From positions 562,726 to 626,725 of the forward strand of contig CEFQ01000001.1 in NCBI GenBank assembly GCA_900068845.1: a stretch of 64,000 nt of DNA, in the 5' to 3' direction. The translations under genes and the position numbers were made by a program. Source of the DNA: Enterobacter ludwigii. GTDB taxonomy: Bacteria; Pseudomonadota; Gammaproteobacteria; Enterobacterales; Enterobacteriaceae. Of the stretch, positions 1-10,017 are shown in pieces (positions within the stretch are counted from its first letter, which is position 1; each line of letters opens with the position of its first letter). The notes below the pieces were generated by a model that was not told the DNA's origin, searched no databases, and saw only the letters and a program-made list of their open reading frames with translations.

Positions 1-369
1 ACCTGCGTTCGCGCCCTGCTGACGTCCACCCAGCATCTGCATGGTGCCGCCGACGTTGACCACCACTTCAGTGGTGTATTTTTCCTGACCGGCCTGATCG
101 GTCCATTTGCGGGTACGCAGCTGGCCTTCGATGTAAACCTGAGAACCTTTACGCAGGTATTCGCCAGCCACTTCCGCCAGCTTGCCGAACAGCACCACAC
201 GGTGCCATTCTGTGATCTCTTTGTTTTCACCGGTTGTCTTATCGCGCCAGCTTTCTGACGTGGCCAGCGTAATGTTGGCTACCGCGCCACCATTTGGCAT
301 GTAGCGCACTTCCGGATCCTGACCCAGATTCCCGACTAGAATCACTTTGTTTACGCCACGACTGGCCAT
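1..369 (-). CDS. ssb: Single-stranded DNA-binding protein, N-terminal part (cut by window edge)
   Basis: The reverse strand reads [20 protein letters not shown] and continues as the OB fold of SSB for 123 codons before leaving the window. SSB coats single-stranded DNA in replication, recombination and repair, and recruits partners through an acidic C-terminal tip that is not visible here. The start is the ATG at 369-367. The gene diverges from uvrA, exactly as in E. coli, and shares a control region with a LexA-box-like site. Identification is secure; only the C-terminal linker and tip are missing. Confidence 0.97.
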   Translation of the reverse strand, partial: MASRGVNKVILVGNLGQDPEVRYMPNGGAVANITLATSESWRDKTTGENKEITEWHRVVLFGKLAEVAGEYLRKGSQVYIEGQLRTRKWTDQAGQEKYTTEVVVNVGGTMQMLGGRQQGANAG

Positions 370-493
370 GTTGCTGTCTCCCGATGAGTTGATGCTAAAA
401 GTCTAAGCGAAAAATTGTATCACGTCACATTGTCGTGTGCTCACTTTAGAGCGGGATTCCAAATTTCAACAGCGGACAGAATAGCAAAAAACA

Positions 494-509
494 CTGGATA
501 TTTATTCAG
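494..509. promoter_or_regulatory. LexA box between ssb and uvrA
   Basis: The sequence CTGGATATTTATTCAG has the CTG-N10-CAG core of a LexA box and sits where the E. coli uvrA/ssb SOS box lies. Its left half is CTGG and its right half TCAG instead of CTGT and ACAG, so binding may be moderate. It would give SOS control of uvrA and of one ssb promoter. Confidence 0.75.
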
Positions 510-592
510 GTTATTTTTTGTGCCATAATGGAGCGTTTCTGCTGGTCGTGCTGGCAAGGCATGGCGAGTGTTGTTCAATCCGGGAAAGGTGA

Positions 593-3421
593 ATGGATAA
601 GATCGAAGTCCGCGGTGCTCGCACCCATAATTTGAAGAACATCAACCTGATCATCCCTCGCGATAAGCTCATTGTGGTCACCGGTCTGTCAGGTTCCGGT
701 AAGTCTTCGCTGGCGTTTGATACGCTGTATGCTGAAGGCCAGCGTCGCTATGTCGAGTCGCTGTCGGCCTATGCGCGCCAGTTTCTTTCATTAATGGAGA
801 AACCGGACGTTGACCATATTGAAGGTCTTTCGCCCGCCATCTCCATTGAGCAGAAATCGACTTCGCATAACCCGCGTTCTACTGTCGGCACCATTACCGA
901 AATTCATGACTATCTGCGCCTGCTGTTTGCACGCGTGGGGGAACCGCGCTGTCCGGATCATGATGTCCCGCTGGCCGCACAAACCGTGAGCCAAATGGTT
1001 GATCAGGTGCTGTCGCAGGAAGAAGGCCGTCGTCTGATGCTGCTGGCACCGGTGGTGAAAGATCGCAAAGGCGAACACACCAAAACGCTGGAAAACCTCG
1101 CCGCGCAGGGCTATATCCGTGCGCGTATTGATGGCGAAGTGTGTGACCTGTCAGACCCGCCGAAGCTGGAATTACAGAAGAAACACACCATTGAAGTGGT
1201 GATTGACCGCTTCCGCGTGCGCGACGATCTGGCCACGCGTCTGGCTGAATCCTTCGAGACCACGCTGGAACTCAGCGGGGGCACGGCAATCGTCGCTGAT
1301 ATGGATGATACCAGCGCCGAAGAGATGCTCTTTTCTGCCAACTTTGCTTGCCCGATTTGTGGCTACAGCATGCGTGAACTCGAACCGCGCCTGTTCTCCT
1401 TCAATAACCCAGCCGGCGCTTGCCCGACCTGCGATGGCTTGGGCGTGCAGCAATACTTTGATCCCGATCGTGTGGTGCAAAACCCCGAGCTGTCACTGGC
1501 GGGCGGCGCTATTCGCGGCTGGGATCGTCGTAACTTCTATTACTTCCAGATGCTCCGCTCGCTGGCAGAGCATCTGCAATTCGATGTCGAAGCACCGTTC
1601 AACAGCCTGAGCGATAAAGCGCGCGAAGTGATTCTGTACGGCTCCGGCAAAGAGAATATTGAATTCAAATACATCAACGATCGCGGTGACACCTCCGTGC
1701 GTCGCCATCCGTTTGAAGGCGTGCTGCACAACATGGAGCGCCGTTATAAAGAGACGGAATCCAACGCGGTGCGCGAAGAGCTGGCGAAATTTATCAGCAA
1801 CCGCGCCTGTGCCAGCTGTGAAGGCACGCGTCTGCGTCGTGAAGCGCGTCATGTCTTTGTGGAAGATACCAACCTGCCAACCATCTCCGAGATGAGCATC
1901 GGGCATGCGATGGACTTCTTCGCCAATATGAAGCTGAGCGGTCAGCGTGCGCAGATCGCAGAAAAAATTCTTAAGGAAATTGGCGATCGCCTGAGCTTCC
2001 TGGTTAACGTCGGCTTGAATTACCTGTCGATGTCACGCTCGGCGGAAACGTTGTCTGGTGGTGAAGCGCAGCGTATTCGTCTGGCCAGCCAGATTGGTGC
2101 TGGCCTGGTCGGCGTTATGTACGTGCTGGATGAACCGTCCATCGGCTTGCATCAGCGCGACAACGAACGTCTGCTCGGCACGCTGATTCACCTGCGCGAT
2201 CTCGGCAATACGGTGATTGTGGTGGAGCACGATGAGGATGCGATTCGAGCCGCTGATCATGTGATCGATATCGGGCCGGGCGCCGGCGTGCACGGTGGTC
2301 AGGTGGTTGCCGAAGGCGATGTGCATGCCATCATGGCGAATGAAAATTCCCTGACCGGCCAGTTCCTTAGCGGCAAACGTGAGATCGCCATTCCAAAAGA
2401 GCGCGTCAAAGGCGATCCCGCGAAAGTGTTGAAACTGACGGGTGCGCGCGGTAACAACCTTAAAGATGTCACGCTGACGATTCCGGTCGGCTTATTTACC
2501 TGTATCACCGGCGTGTCCGGCTCCGGTAAATCGACGCTGATCAACGATACGCTGTTCCCGATTGCGCAGCGCCAGCTCAACGGCGCGACCACCATCGAAG
2601 CCGCGCCTTATCGTGAGATCGCCGGCCTGGAACATTTCGACAAAGTGATCGATATCGATCAGAGCCCGATTGGTCGTACACCGCGTTCGAATCCCGCCAC
2701 TTATACCGGCATTTTCACGCCGGTGCGCGAACTGTTCGCCGGTGTGCCGGAAGCGCGTTCACGCGGTTACAATCCGGGACGCTTCAGCTTCAACGTGCGC
2801 GGCGGACGCTGCGAAGCCTGTCAGGGCGACGGCGTGATCAAGGTAGAAATGCACTTTTTGCCGGACATTTACGTGCCGTGCGACCAGTGCAAAGGCAAAC
2901 GCTATAACCGCGAAACGCTGGAGATTAAATACAAAGGCAAGAGCATCCACGAAGTGCTGGAGATGACCATCGAAGAAGCCCGCGAGTTCTTTGATGCCGT
3001 TCCGGCGCTGGCGCGTAAGTTGCAAACGCTGATCGATGTTGGCCTGTCGTATATCCGTCTTGGTCAGTCCGCTACCACGCTCTCGGGTGGTGAAGCGCAG
3101 CGCGTCAAACTGGCCCGTGAGCTGTCAAAACGTGGCACCGGTCAAACGCTCTACATTCTTGATGAGCCGACCACCGGTCTGCACTTTGCGGATATTCAAC
3201 AATTGCTTGAAGTGCTGCATCAGTTGCGCGATCAGGGCAATACTATCGTGGTAATTGAGCATAACCTCGACGTGGTAAAAACTGCTGACTGGATTGTCGA
3301 TCTCGGCCCAGAAGGCGGCAGCGGTGGCGGTGAAATCCTGGTTTCCGGCACACCCGAAACGGTGGCCGAGTGTGAAAAATCACACACGGCGCGTTTCCTT
3401 AAGCCAATGTTGAAGAAGTAA
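593..3421 (+). CDS. uvrA: Excinuclease ABC subunit UvrA
   Basis: UvrA is the damage-recognition ATPase of nucleotide excision repair; it dimerises, loads UvrB and then leaves. The 942-residue product has two ABC ATPase modules. The first P-loop is GLSGSGKSS at residues 31-39 and the second is GVSGSGKST near residue 640. Signature motifs [11 protein letters not shown] and [11 protein letters not shown] are both present. Zinc-binding cysteine pairs are seen at C253/C256 with the later CPTC, and at CEAC with CDQC in the second half. Length matches E. coli UvrA (940). It diverges from ssb behind a LexA box and ends at a strong terminator. Confidence 0.98.
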   Translation: MDKIEVRGARTHNLKNINLIIPRDKLIVVTGLSGSGKSSLAFDTLYAEGQRRYVESLSAYARQFLSLMEKPDVDHIEGLSPAISIEQKSTSHNPRSTVGTITEIHDYLRLLFARVGEPRCPDHDVPLAAQTVSQMVDQVLSQEEGRRLMLLAPVVKDRKGEHTKTLENLAAQGYIRARIDGEVCDLSDPPKLELQKKHTIEVVIDRFRVRDDLATRLAESFETTLELSGGTAIVADMDDTSAEEMLFSANFACPICGYSMRELEPRLFSFNNPAGACPTCDGLGVQQYFDPDRVVQNPELSLAGGAIRGWDRRNFYYFQMLRSLAEHLQFDVEAPFNSLSDKAREVILYGSGKENIEFKYINDRGDTSVRRHPFEGVLHNMERRYKETESNAVREELAKFISNRACASCEGTRLRREARHVFVEDTNLPTISEMSIGHAMDFFANMKLSGQRAQIAEKILKEIGDRLSFLVNVGLNYLSMSRSAETLSGGEAQRIRLASQIGAGLVGVMYVLDEPSIGLHQRDNERLLGTLIHLRDLGNTVIVVEHDEDAIRAADHVIDIGPGAGVHGGQVVAEGDVHAIMANENSLTGQFLSGKREIAIPKERVKGDPAKVLKLTGARGNNLKDVTLTIPVGLFTCITGVSGSGKSTLINDTLFPIAQRQLNGATTIEAAPYREIAGLEHFDKVIDIDQSPIGRTPRSNPATYTGIFTPVRELFAGVPEARSRGYNPGRFSFNVRGGRCEACQGDGVIKVEMHFLPDIYVPCDQCKGKRYNRETLEIKYKGKSIHEVLEMTIEEAREFFDAVPALARKLQTLIDVGLSYIRLGQSATTLSGGEAQRVKLARELSKRGTGQTLYILDEPTTGLHFADIQQLLEVLHQLRDQGNTIVVIEHNLDVVKTADWIVDLGPEGGSGGGEILVSGTPETVAECEKSHTARFLKPMLKK

Positions 3422-3430
3422 TTTTCTCTC

Positions 3431-3460
3431 AGGCCCGCGATTGCGGGCCTGATTTTTTTT
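3431..3460 (+). terminator. Rho-independent terminator of uvrA
   Basis: AGGCCCGC and GCGGGCCT form an 8-bp perfect stem around a GATT loop, followed by GA and eight T residues. It starts 9 nt after the uvrA stop codon. Confidence 0.93.
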
Positions 3461-3641
3461 CTGTCGAATTCCGCAACGAAATGCAGGAACAGGCAAGAAT
3501 CAGACAACTTCAGGCATATACGCATTCCCGTCTGCTGACTATCCTTACAACGTTCCTTTTGGCGTCCTTACGCCCTTTATCCCTTCAGTGCGCTGAACGG
3601 GATCCCGCATAAAACTCACGACACATCCTACTGGAGACACC

Positions 3642-4706
3642 ATGAATATTACGCATGCCTATGCCGCACAGGACGCGAAAGCAAAACTCGCTCCGTTCGA
3701 CTTCAAGCCACGCGAACTGCGCGCTCATGATGTGCAGATTGAAGTGTTGTACTGTGGCGTCTGCCACTCTGACTTGCACACCGCGCGCAACGAATGGCGT
3801 AACACCGTTTTCCCGGTGGTGCCGGGTCATGAAATTGTGGGTCGCGTGACGGCCGTGGGCGCTCACACGCACAACTACAAAGTGGGTGATTTGGTCGGTG
3901 TTGGCTGTATGGTTGATTCCTGCCGCAGCTGTCCTAGCTGTCAGGAAGGACTGGAGCAGTATTGCGAAAATGGCTTCGTTGGGACCTATAACGGCGAAGA
4001 TCGCGAAACCGGCGCCATCACCTACGGCGGTTATTCCACCAATATGGTGGTAGATGAAAGCTTCGTGCTGCGCGTACCCGAAAATCTCGATCTGGCGGGC
4101 GTTGCGCCACTGCTGTGTGCCGGTATCACCACGTACTCACCGCTGCGCCACTGGAATGTCGGTCCCGGCAAAAAAGTGGGCATCGTCGGTTTAGGCGGCC
4201 TCGGTCACATGGGTGTGAAACTGGCTCATGCCATGGGCGCACATGTGGTGCTCTTCACCACTTCACCGTCAAAAATTGAAGATGGCAAGCGCCTTGGCGC
4301 AGACGAAGTGGTGATCTCGAAAGATGCCGATCAAATGGCTGAGCACACCAACAGCTTTGACTTCATCCTGAACACCGTCGCGGCGCAGCATGATCTCAAC
4401 CCGTTCATTGCCTTGTTGAAGCGTGATGGCAATATGACGCTGGTCGGCGCGCCGGAACACGATCATCCGGCACCACAGGTATTTAACCTGATCTTTAAAC
4501 GCCGCAGCATCGCCGGTTCACTGATTGGCGGCATCGCGGAAACCCAGGAAATGCTGGATTTCTGCGGCAAGCACGGCATCACTTCTGATATCGAACTGAT
4601 CGCGATGAATCAAATCAACGAAGCCTACGAACGTATGCTGAAGAGCGACGTGAAATATCGCTTCGTGATTGATATCAATACTCTGCGTGAGGAATCTGCG
4701 GCCTAA
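3642..4706 (+). CDS. Zinc-dependent NAD(P)H alcohol dehydrogenase, YahK-like
   Basis: This 354-residue medium-chain dehydrogenase belongs to the cinnamyl-alcohol-dehydrogenase branch and resembles E. coli YahK, an NADPH-dependent aldehyde reductase. Catalytic zinc ligands C41, H63 (in PGHEIVG) and C159 are present, as are structural zinc cysteines C94, C97, C100 and C108. The dinucleotide-binding turn is GLGGLG at 183-188. It stands alone between uvrA and yjbR, where E. coli has no such gene, and converges on yjbR with a 6-nt gap. The likely role is cytoplasmic reduction of toxic or fermentation aldehydes; the substrate cannot be read from the sequence. Confidence 0.88.
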   Translation: MNITHAYAAQDAKAKLAPFDFKPRELRAHDVQIEVLYCGVCHSDLHTARNEWRNTVFPVVPGHEIVGRVTAVGAHTHNYKVGDLVGVGCMVDSCRSCPSCQEGLEQYCENGFVGTYNGEDRETGAITYGGYSTNMVVDESFVLRVPENLDLAGVAPLLCAGITTYSPLRHWNVGPGKKVGIVGLGGLGHMGVKLAHAMGAHVVLFTTSPSKIEDGKRLGADEVVISKDADQMAEHTNSFDFILNTVAAQHDLNPFIALLKRDGNMTLVGAPEHDHPAPQVFNLIFKRRSIAGSLIGGIAETQEMLDFCGKHGITSDIELIAMNQINEAYERMLKSDVKYRFVIDINTLREESAA

Positions 4707-4712
4707 TTCGCC

Positions 4713-5063
4713 TCAGTGTTCATCATGGTTGACGCCCGCTGCACGCGTGGCGTCAGCCTGTTGCCATGAAGCATCCACCAAATAGTAAATCTGCGAATCT
4801 TTCAGCGATCCATCCAGCCACAGCGTGCTCCAGTGCGATTTGTTTAAATGCTCACTGGGAAACACATCGCTATGTTCCTCACGGAGTAAATCTGCCAGCG
4901 CAGGTGACGCTTTCAGTGACAATGCGGGACGACCTTTTACCTCATAAAGCATGGCAAATAACACACCTTCACTTTTGATTTGCGTCGCCTGCCAGGCATC
5001 TTTGTAGCTCTGCTCCGCGCCCGGCTTGCCCATGCAGTAAGTCAGTAAATCCGAAGTATTCAT
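4713..5063 (-). CDS. yjbR: MmcQ/YjbR family protein
   Basis: The 116-residue product matches the small MmcQ/YjbR family, which has a CyaY-like fold and is proposed to bind DNA; its role is unsettled. Typical family features are the early GKPGAEQSYK segment and the central FAMLYEVKGRPALSLKAS strand region. It lies 3 nt downstream of yjbQ in the same direction, the pair that lies next to uvrA in E. coli, so the two are probably co-transcribed. Confidence 0.92.
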   Translation of the reverse strand: MNTSDLLTYCMGKPGAEQSYKDAWQATQIKSEGVLFAMLYEVKGRPALSLKASPALADLLREEHSDVFPSEHLNKSHWSTLWLDGSLKDSQIYYLVDASWQQADATRAAGVNHDEH

Positions 5064-5066
5064 GTT

Positions 5067-5483
5067 TTATTCCCCTTGTAAGGTCGCCACGATACGCCGC
5101 GCACCGCCGTTTATACGATGTTCACCCAACCAGATTCCCTGCCATGTGCCTAACATCAGACGACCGCGGTTAACCGGAATGAGGAGCGAAACACCGAGTA
5201 ACGACGATTTGATATGTGCGGGCATATCGTCAGCCCCTTCGTAGTCATGCTGATAAGGCGCACTTTCTGGAACATGGCGTAAGAAATGCTGCTCCATATC
5301 GCTGCGCACCGTAGGATCGCAATTCTCATTGAGCGTCAGTGATGCCGAGGTGTGTTGCAGCAGAAGATGCAGTTGGCCGACGCGCACATCGGATAAGCCA
5401 TGAAGCTGGCTGACAATCTCGTCGGTAATCAGATGAAAGCCACGCGCTTTGGCGCCCAGCGTAAAAGTTTGTTGATGCCACAT
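5067..5483 (-). CDS. yjbQ: YjbQ / UPF0047 family protein
   Basis: This 138-residue protein is YjbQ of the UPF0047 family. E. coli YjbQ has weak thiamine-phosphate synthase activity, and its physiological role is unclear. Family landmarks include [18 protein letters not shown] in the middle and the C-terminal [15 protein letters not shown] segment, with conserved histidines that may bind metal. Length equals the E. coli protein. It is the first gene of the yjbQ-yjbR pair. Confidence 0.92.
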   Translation of the reverse strand: MWHQQTFTLGAKARGFHLITDEIVSQLHGLSDVRVGQLHLLLQHTSASLTLNENCDPTVRSDMEQHFLRHVPESAPYQHDYEGADDMPAHIKSSLLGVSLLIPVNRGRLMLGTWQGIWLGEHRINGGARRIVATLQGE

Positions 5484-5555
5484 GCCAGAATCCCAAAATT
5501 GAACACACCGTTTAAGTGTGCAGCATGTCGGCGAAAGGTAAACCCTGAAGAGAGG

Positions 5556-5584
5556 AAAAAGCGGCAGAGCGTGAAGTCTGCCGC
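5556..5584 (-). terminator. Terminator of the catalase gene
   Basis: On the minus strand GCGGCAGA and TCTGCCGC form an 8-bp stem with an 8-nt loop, followed by five T residues. It lies just after the catalase stop codon. Confidence 0.85.
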
Positions 5585-5591
5585 CTGAAAG

Positions 5592-7127
5592 TTAGTCGCT
5601 CAGCTTAGCGGCCATAGTTTTGATGCTGCCAACATCGTCTTTGGTTATAGCAGCCAGACGCTCGCCATACTCTTTATCGGCTTTATAGAAGTACGACAGC
5701 ATCATGGCGCGGCTCTGTACATCCACCCCTTTCAGCGCGCCGCCAAGAGAATTGATCAGATCGGTTTTCTCTTTGTCATTAAAGGAACGATACAGCTCGC
5801 CCGCCTGCTTAAAGTTCTGCGTTTTAGCAATTATCGCCTGCTGCGTGGTACCGCTCAGTGGGCTGTGGCTGTAACGCGCACTTTGCAGTTCTTCGCGTGG
5901 ATAGATACGGCTTGGTTGATAGTTCACGCCATGATCGTCAGCCTTACCGCTGTTCATCGCGCCATCCTGATTACCGTTGCTTACCGACACGCGCGGCGCA
6001 TTGACCGGCAAACTCAAACCATTGGTGCCAACACGATACATCTGCGTATCGGCATAGGAGAACAAACGCCCCTGCAGCAGACGATCTTCTGAAGCTTCAA
6101 TGCCCGGCACCAGATTCGAAGGCGCCATTGCCACCTGCTCGGTTTCCTGGAAGAAGTTATCGACGTTACGGTTCAGCTCCATCTGGCCGACCTTCACTTC
6201 TGCAATGCCCGGCCAAATTTTGGTGGCATCCAGAGGATTGAAGTCGAACTTATCGATATCGCTGGCTTTGATGGTTTGGATATAGAGATCCCATTTCGGG
6301 AAGGCTTTTTGGTTAATCGCCGCGACTAGGTCTTCCGTCATATGGCTGTAGGACGCGCTTTGAATCGCCGCAACTTCATTAGGATCGAGGTTTTTCTCTC
6401 CCTGCAGCGTTTTCCAGTGGAATTTCACATAGTGAACTTCACCTTTGGCATTGACGAATTTATAGGCGTGTACGCTGTTGCCATCCATTTGGCGATAGTT
6501 TGCTGGCGTGCCCATGTTCGAGAACAACATGGTCAGGCCGTGCGTGGCTTCCGGTACATGAGAGAAGAAATCGAAAGTGCGTGCGTCATTATCGAGATTG
6601 GTGCGTGGATCGGGCTTAAAGGCATGCACCATGTCCGGGAATTTAATCGCATCACGAATGAAGAACACCGGCAGGTTGTTACCGACTAAATCCCAGTTGC
6701 CCTGGCTGGTGTAGAACTTGGTGGCGAAACCACGCGGATCGCGCAGCGTTTCCGGTGAATGTTTGCTGTGCACCACCGAGGAAAAACGTACGAAGACCGG
6801 CGTTACGCTGCCAGGCTTGAACACTTCGGCAATGGTTAAATCGCTGATGTCTTTGCTGGCACGAAATTCGCCGTGTACCCCGGTGCCACGCGCATGTACC
6901 ACGCGCTCGGGAATACGTTCACGGTCAAAGCGTTGCAGTTTTTGAATCAGCTGCACATCCTGCAATAACACCGCACCGTGCTCGCCCGCCGTTTGTGAGT
7001 TCTGGTTATCACCCACCGGGGCGCCATTATCACGCGTCAGTTCGGTACTGTAAGCCGGGTTAGAGAGGGTTAACGCGAGGGCAATCGCCAATGGATTGAG
7101 TAGAAATGAACTGCCTGTCCGGATCAT
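5592..7127 (-). CDS. Exported monofunctional catalase (clade with Pseudomonas KatB)
   Basis: The 511-residue protein is a small-subunit haem catalase with an N-terminal signal peptide (hydrophobic residues 8-22, likely cleavage near AYS at 25-27), so it should act in the periplasm. Catalytic residues are in place: distal H78 in ERVVHARG, the N150/N151 pair in DLVGNN, and the proximal haem ligand Y358 in RLFSYADT. Size and secretion signal resemble Pseudomonas KatB-type enzymes. It has a good ribosome binding site (AAGGAAG) and its own terminator. It occupies the tyrB-yjbQ interval, which holds aphA in E. coli. No OxyR site was identified with confidence. Confidence 0.93.
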   Translation of the reverse strand: MIRTGSSFLLNPLAIALALTLSNPAYSTELTRDNGAPVGDNQNSQTAGEHGAVLLQDVQLIQKLQRFDRERIPERVVHARGTGVHGEFRASKDISDLTIAEVFKPGSVTPVFVRFSSVVHSKHSPETLRDPRGFATKFYTSQGNWDLVGNNLPVFFIRDAIKFPDMVHAFKPDPRTNLDNDARTFDFFSHVPEATHGLTMLFSNMGTPANYRQMDGNSVHAYKFVNAKGEVHYVKFHWKTLQGEKNLDPNEVAAIQSASYSHMTEDLVAAINQKAFPKWDLYIQTIKASDIDKFDFNPLDATKIWPGIAEVKVGQMELNRNVDNFFQETEQVAMAPSNLVPGIEASEDRLLQGRLFSYADTQMYRVGTNGLSLPVNAPRVSVSNGNQDGAMNSGKADDHGVNYQPSRIYPREELQSARYSHSPLSGTTQQAIIAKTQNFKQAGELYRSFNDKEKTDLINSLGGALKGVDVQSRAMMLSYFYKADKEYGERLAAITKDDVGSIKTMAAKLSD

Positions 7128-7261
7128 AAGCCTGCTTCCTTGTGAAGAATAAAGATCGCGATGAGTTATCGCGTAGGGCCGTTTTCGGCCCGAGGATCTT
7201 TACATTCAACGAGTTAAACACCGGCAAGACTGGTCTGGTTTAAACTTAATAAAAACGTTAT

Positions 7262-7295
7262 AAAAAAAAACCGCCAGCCTGGGCTGACGGTTTTT
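7262..7295 (-). terminator. Terminator of tyrB
   Basis: On the minus strand CCGTCAGCC and GGCTGGCGG pair (one G-U) over a short loop, followed by nine T residues. The hairpin begins about 20 nt after the tyrB stop. Confidence 0.88.
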
Positions 7296-7312
7296 CATCG
7301 GCGAAGAGGATG

Positions 7313-8506
7313 TTACATCACCGCCGCAAAGGCTTCAGCCACCTGATTAACGTTGCGGCTGTTCAGGCCCGCCACGCACATGCGGCCGCTGGCAATCAGG
7401 TACACGCCGAACTCATCACGCAGGCGATCAACCTGCTGAGCGCTCAAACCGGTGTAGCTGAACATCCCGCGCTGCTTCAGCAGGTAATCAAAGTTTTGAC
7501 CCGGCAGCTTGGTGCTCAATACCTTCACCAATGCCTGACGCATTTCGATAATGCGCAGACGCATCGCTTCCACTTCGGCCAGCCAGTTGTTCAGCAGCGC
7601 TTCATCGTTCAGCACGCAGGAAACCACCTGTGCACCAAAGTTTGGCGGGCTGGAGTAGTTACGACGCACGGTGGCTTTCAACTGGCCGAGCACGCGCGAA
7701 GATTCTTCGGCGCTGTCGCAGACAATCGACAAGCCGCCAACGCGCTCACCGTACAGTGAGAAGATCTTGGAGAACGAGTTGCTCACCAGCGCAGGCAGAC
7801 CGGCAGCCGCAATCGCGCGAATCGCATAAGCATCCGCTTCCATGCCTGCACCAAAGCCTTGATACGCGATATCGAGGAACGGAATCAGCTCTTGCGCCTT
7901 CAGAACGTCAGTCGTTTCATCCCACTGCGCGTTGGTCAGATCGGCACCGGTTGGGTTATGGCAGCATGGATGCAACAGCACAATGGCCTGCTTCGGCAAG
8001 GTTTTCAGCTTGGCAATGAACGCATCAAACTTCACGCCGTTGGTTTCCGCGTCGTACCACGGGTAAGTATCCACGTCGAAACCGGCACCATTAAAGATTG
8101 CGATATGGTTTTCCCACGTTGGATCGCTTACCCACACGTTGGAATTGGGGAAGTAACGCTTGAGGAAATCAGCACCGACTTTCAATGCGCCTGAACCACC
8201 CAACGTCTGGATGGACGCCACGCGACCCGCTTGCAGCATCGGATGATCTTTACCAAACAGCAGCGGTGCAATGGCATTACGGTAAGCGTTCAGACCTTCC
8301 ATCGGTAGGTAAAGCGATGCCTGATGCGGCTGCGCCTGCAGGCGCTCTTCTGCTGCGGCAACCGCCTGCAGCTGAGGAATGATGCCCGCTTCGTTGTAAT
8401 AAAGACCAATGCTCAGGTTTACTTTGTTAGCGCGCGGATCTTGTTTGAAGGTTTCCATCAACGACAGAATCGGATCGCCGGCATAGGCATCAACGTTTTG
8501 AAACAC
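7313..8506 (-). CDS. tyrB: Aromatic amino acid aminotransferase TyrB
   Basis: TyrB is the PLP enzyme that makes tyrosine, phenylalanine and leucine from their 2-oxo acids with glutamate. From the GTG at 8506 the product is 397 residues, the E. coli length. The PLP lysine is K247 in [17 protein letters not shown], and the HPCCHNPTG motif is at 179-187. An upstream in-frame ATG at 8521 would add five residues, but it overlaps the Shine-Dalgarno GGAGAT that serves the GTG nine bases later, so the GTG is preferred. A clear TyrR box was not seen. The YitT-family gene lies 48 nt upstream on the same strand. Confidence 0.95.
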   Translation of the reverse strand: MFQNVDAYAGDPILSLMETFKQDPRANKVNLSIGLYYNEAGIIPQLQAVAAAEERLQAQPHQASLYLPMEGLNAYRNAIAPLLFGKDHPMLQAGRVASIQTLGGSGALKVGADFLKRYFPNSNVWVSDPTWENHIAIFNGAGFDVDTYPWYDAETNGVKFDAFIAKLKTLPKQAIVLLHPCCHNPTGADLTNAQWDETTDVLKAQELIPFLDIAYQGFGAGMEADAYAIRAIAAAGLPALVSNSFSKIFSLYGERVGGLSIVCDSAEESSRVLGQLKATVRRNYSSPPNFGAQVVSCVLNDEALLNNWLAEVEAMRLRIIEMRQALVKVLSTKLPGQNFDYLLKQRGMFSYTGLSAQQVDRLRDEFGVYLIASGRMCVAGLNSRNVNQVAEAFAAVM

Positions 8507-8554
8507 GGTGCAGATCTCCATGATTGGTCATAGTTAAGAGGTAAAAATGCGTCA

Positions 8555-9169
8555 TCAAACCATGTAACGGCCGGGACGATGATTCATTGCAATGATGAGA
8601 TTGAGGATCACCGCACCCGCGATTGAAGCAAATAGCATGGGTAACGACACCACAAACAGTGACGCTAATACCACACAGGTATCCACCGCCATTTGCAATT
8701 TCCCCGCGCGCAAACCGATACGATCCTGCAACCACAGCGCCAAAATATTGATGCCGCCAAGGCTGGCTTTGTGACGGAACAACACTATAAACCCAATGCC
8801 CATCACCACGTTACCGAACAGTGTCGCATAAAACGGATTTAGCGCAGAAAAATGTACAAACAGCGGATGTAGGTGGGTAAACAGCGAGACCAGGCCCACA
8901 GCACAGAAGGTTTTCAGGGTGAATTCCCAGCCCATGCGGCGCACCGCCAGCCAATAAAATGGCAGGTTAATCAGGAAAAATGCGCTGCCGAAGGAGAGCG
9001 GCGACAAATAGCTAATCAAAAAGGCAATCCCCGCCGAACTGCCGGTCAGCGCGCCGGCCTGCTTCAGCATAATTACGCCGAAAGAGACCATTAGCGTGCC
9101 GAGAACGATCGCCAGCGCATCTTCAATCAGCGAATGGGGAACTTTGGTGGGTTGAACAACGTTATCCAT
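8555..9169 (-). CDS. YitT-family inner-membrane protein
   Basis: The 204-residue product is almost entirely hydrophobic, with five to six predicted membrane spans and the family-typical GGINILALWLQDRIGLRAGKLQ segment near 138-160. The YitT/DUF161 family has no settled function; transport has been suggested for some members. It is absent from this position in E. coli. An Lrp-type regulator is encoded just upstream on the same strand, and a sequence shared with the regulator's own promoter region lies about 160 nt before this gene. That makes regulation by this Lrp-type protein plausible. Confidence 0.8.
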   Translation of the reverse strand: MDNVVQPTKVPHSLIEDALAIVLGTLMVSFGVIMLKQAGALTGSSAGIAFLISYLSPLSFGSAFFLINLPFYWLAVRRMGWEFTLKTFCAVGLVSLFTHLHPLFVHFSALNPFYATLFGNVVMGIGFIVLFRHKASLGGINILALWLQDRIGLRAGKLQMAVDTCVVLASLFVVSLPMLFASIAGAVILNLIIAMNHRPGRYMV

Positions 9170-9327
9170 GGGTTAATCTCATTGCAAATGATGCGGTTCA
9201 AATGCAAAAAACGCACCACATCGGCGACGTAGGTTCGCCGCCGATGGGTGCCAGTGATTATCCAATTGATAACTAAGGCGCTTTATTGCAGGTTTTTGTA
9301 CATCAATTGAGAATCAAACCATCAAAT

Positions 9328-9339
9328 CATGCACAAATC
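9328..9339. promoter_or_regulatory. Candidate Lrp-type half-site upstream of the YitT-family gene
   Basis: CATGCACAAATC repeats the left arm and loop of the long palindrome at 9979-10003. A weaker dyad (TGCATTAAT with ATAATTGCA, 9361-9384) follows. Together these look like operator material for the neighbouring Lrp/AsnC regulator; binding is inferred. Confidence 0.35.
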
Positions 9340-9397
9340 TGTTTTCTGGTGCGCGTTTTTTGCATTAATAAGGCAATAATTGCACCAGATTAGCACG

Positions 9398-9889
9398 TCA
9401 CGCACTTTTTTGGCGCATTTTGTGCTGAGGGATGATCATCAGACCGTTCTCTTTTAAACGGCTTAATACCACTGACGTTTTCACATGCGCCACACTTTGA
9501 TGGCCCGCCACTAACTGGCTAATCAGCGCGCTCAGCGACGCTAAATCGGCCACCGCCACTTTCAGCAGATAATCGGCATCGCCGGTAGTTTTGAACGCAT
9601 CAACGATGGCGGCTTCTTCTTCCACCATACGATGGAAACTCTCTTCATAATCCGGCGTATGATTTTTCAATCGAACTTCAATCAATCCCACCATACCGAG
9701 GCCAACTGCGTCGGGTGATAGACGTGCGTGATAGCCAAGAATGAGATTTGCCTGCTCAAGATTGATGCGGCGGCGTGAACATTGCGACGCCGACAGTCCG
9801 ACTAAATCACTCAGTTCCTGGTTAGTGAGGCGTCCGTTAGATTGCAGTAATGTCAATATCTTAAGGTCGTGATCGTCTACCTGAGTCAT
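9398..9889 (-). CDS. Lrp/AsnC-family transcriptional regulator
   Basis: The 163-residue protein has an N-terminal winged helix-turn-helix (about residues 4-55, DDHDLKILTLLQSNGRLTNQELSDLVGLS) and a C-terminal RAM ligand-binding domain (about 65-150), the normal Lrp/AsnC layout. The recognition helix region SASQCSRRRINLE is well conserved. It is not Lrp or AsnC themselves. Its neighbour is the YitT-family gene, and a 10-bp perfect inverted repeat lies 90 nt upstream of its start, fitting autoregulation. The effector is probably an amino acid but cannot be named. Confidence 0.9.
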   Translation of the reverse strand: MTQVDDHDLKILTLLQSNGRLTNQELSDLVGLSASQCSRRRINLEQANLILGYHARLSPDAVGLGMVGLIEVRLKNHTPDYEESFHRMVEEEAAIVDAFKTTGDADYLLKVAVADLASLSALISQLVAGHQSVAHVKTSVVLSRLKENGLMIIPQHKMRQKSA

Positions 9890-9978
9890 TCTGTTTCCAC
9901 AGCGTAATGGGGGGCGCTTTGCTACAGATAACCTGATTAAAGCCGGGGTTGTCCAACACTATTTTCTGATGACGTGAA

Positions 9979-10003
9979 ATGCATGCACAAATCGTGCATG
10001 CAT
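9979..10003. promoter_or_regulatory. Perfect 10-bp inverted repeat upstream of the Lrp-type regulator
   Basis: ATGCATGCAC and GTGCATGCAT flank a 5-nt AAATC centre. The repeat sits between the dnaB stop (10018) and the regulator start (9889). Neither strand has a T run after it, so it is more likely an operator than a terminator. Part of it recurs upstream of the YitT-family gene. Confidence 0.6.
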
Positions 10004-10017
10004 CGGTATTGAAAGGA

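Noticed and set aside
8507..8521. Upstream ATG start for tyrB
   Set aside because: The ATG overlaps the Shine-Dalgarno serving the GTG at 8506, and the extra five residues are not part of the family N-terminus.
9979..10003. Palindrome as the dnaB terminator
   Set aside because: On the dnaB (minus) strand it is followed by TTTCACG only, so it is better read as an operator.
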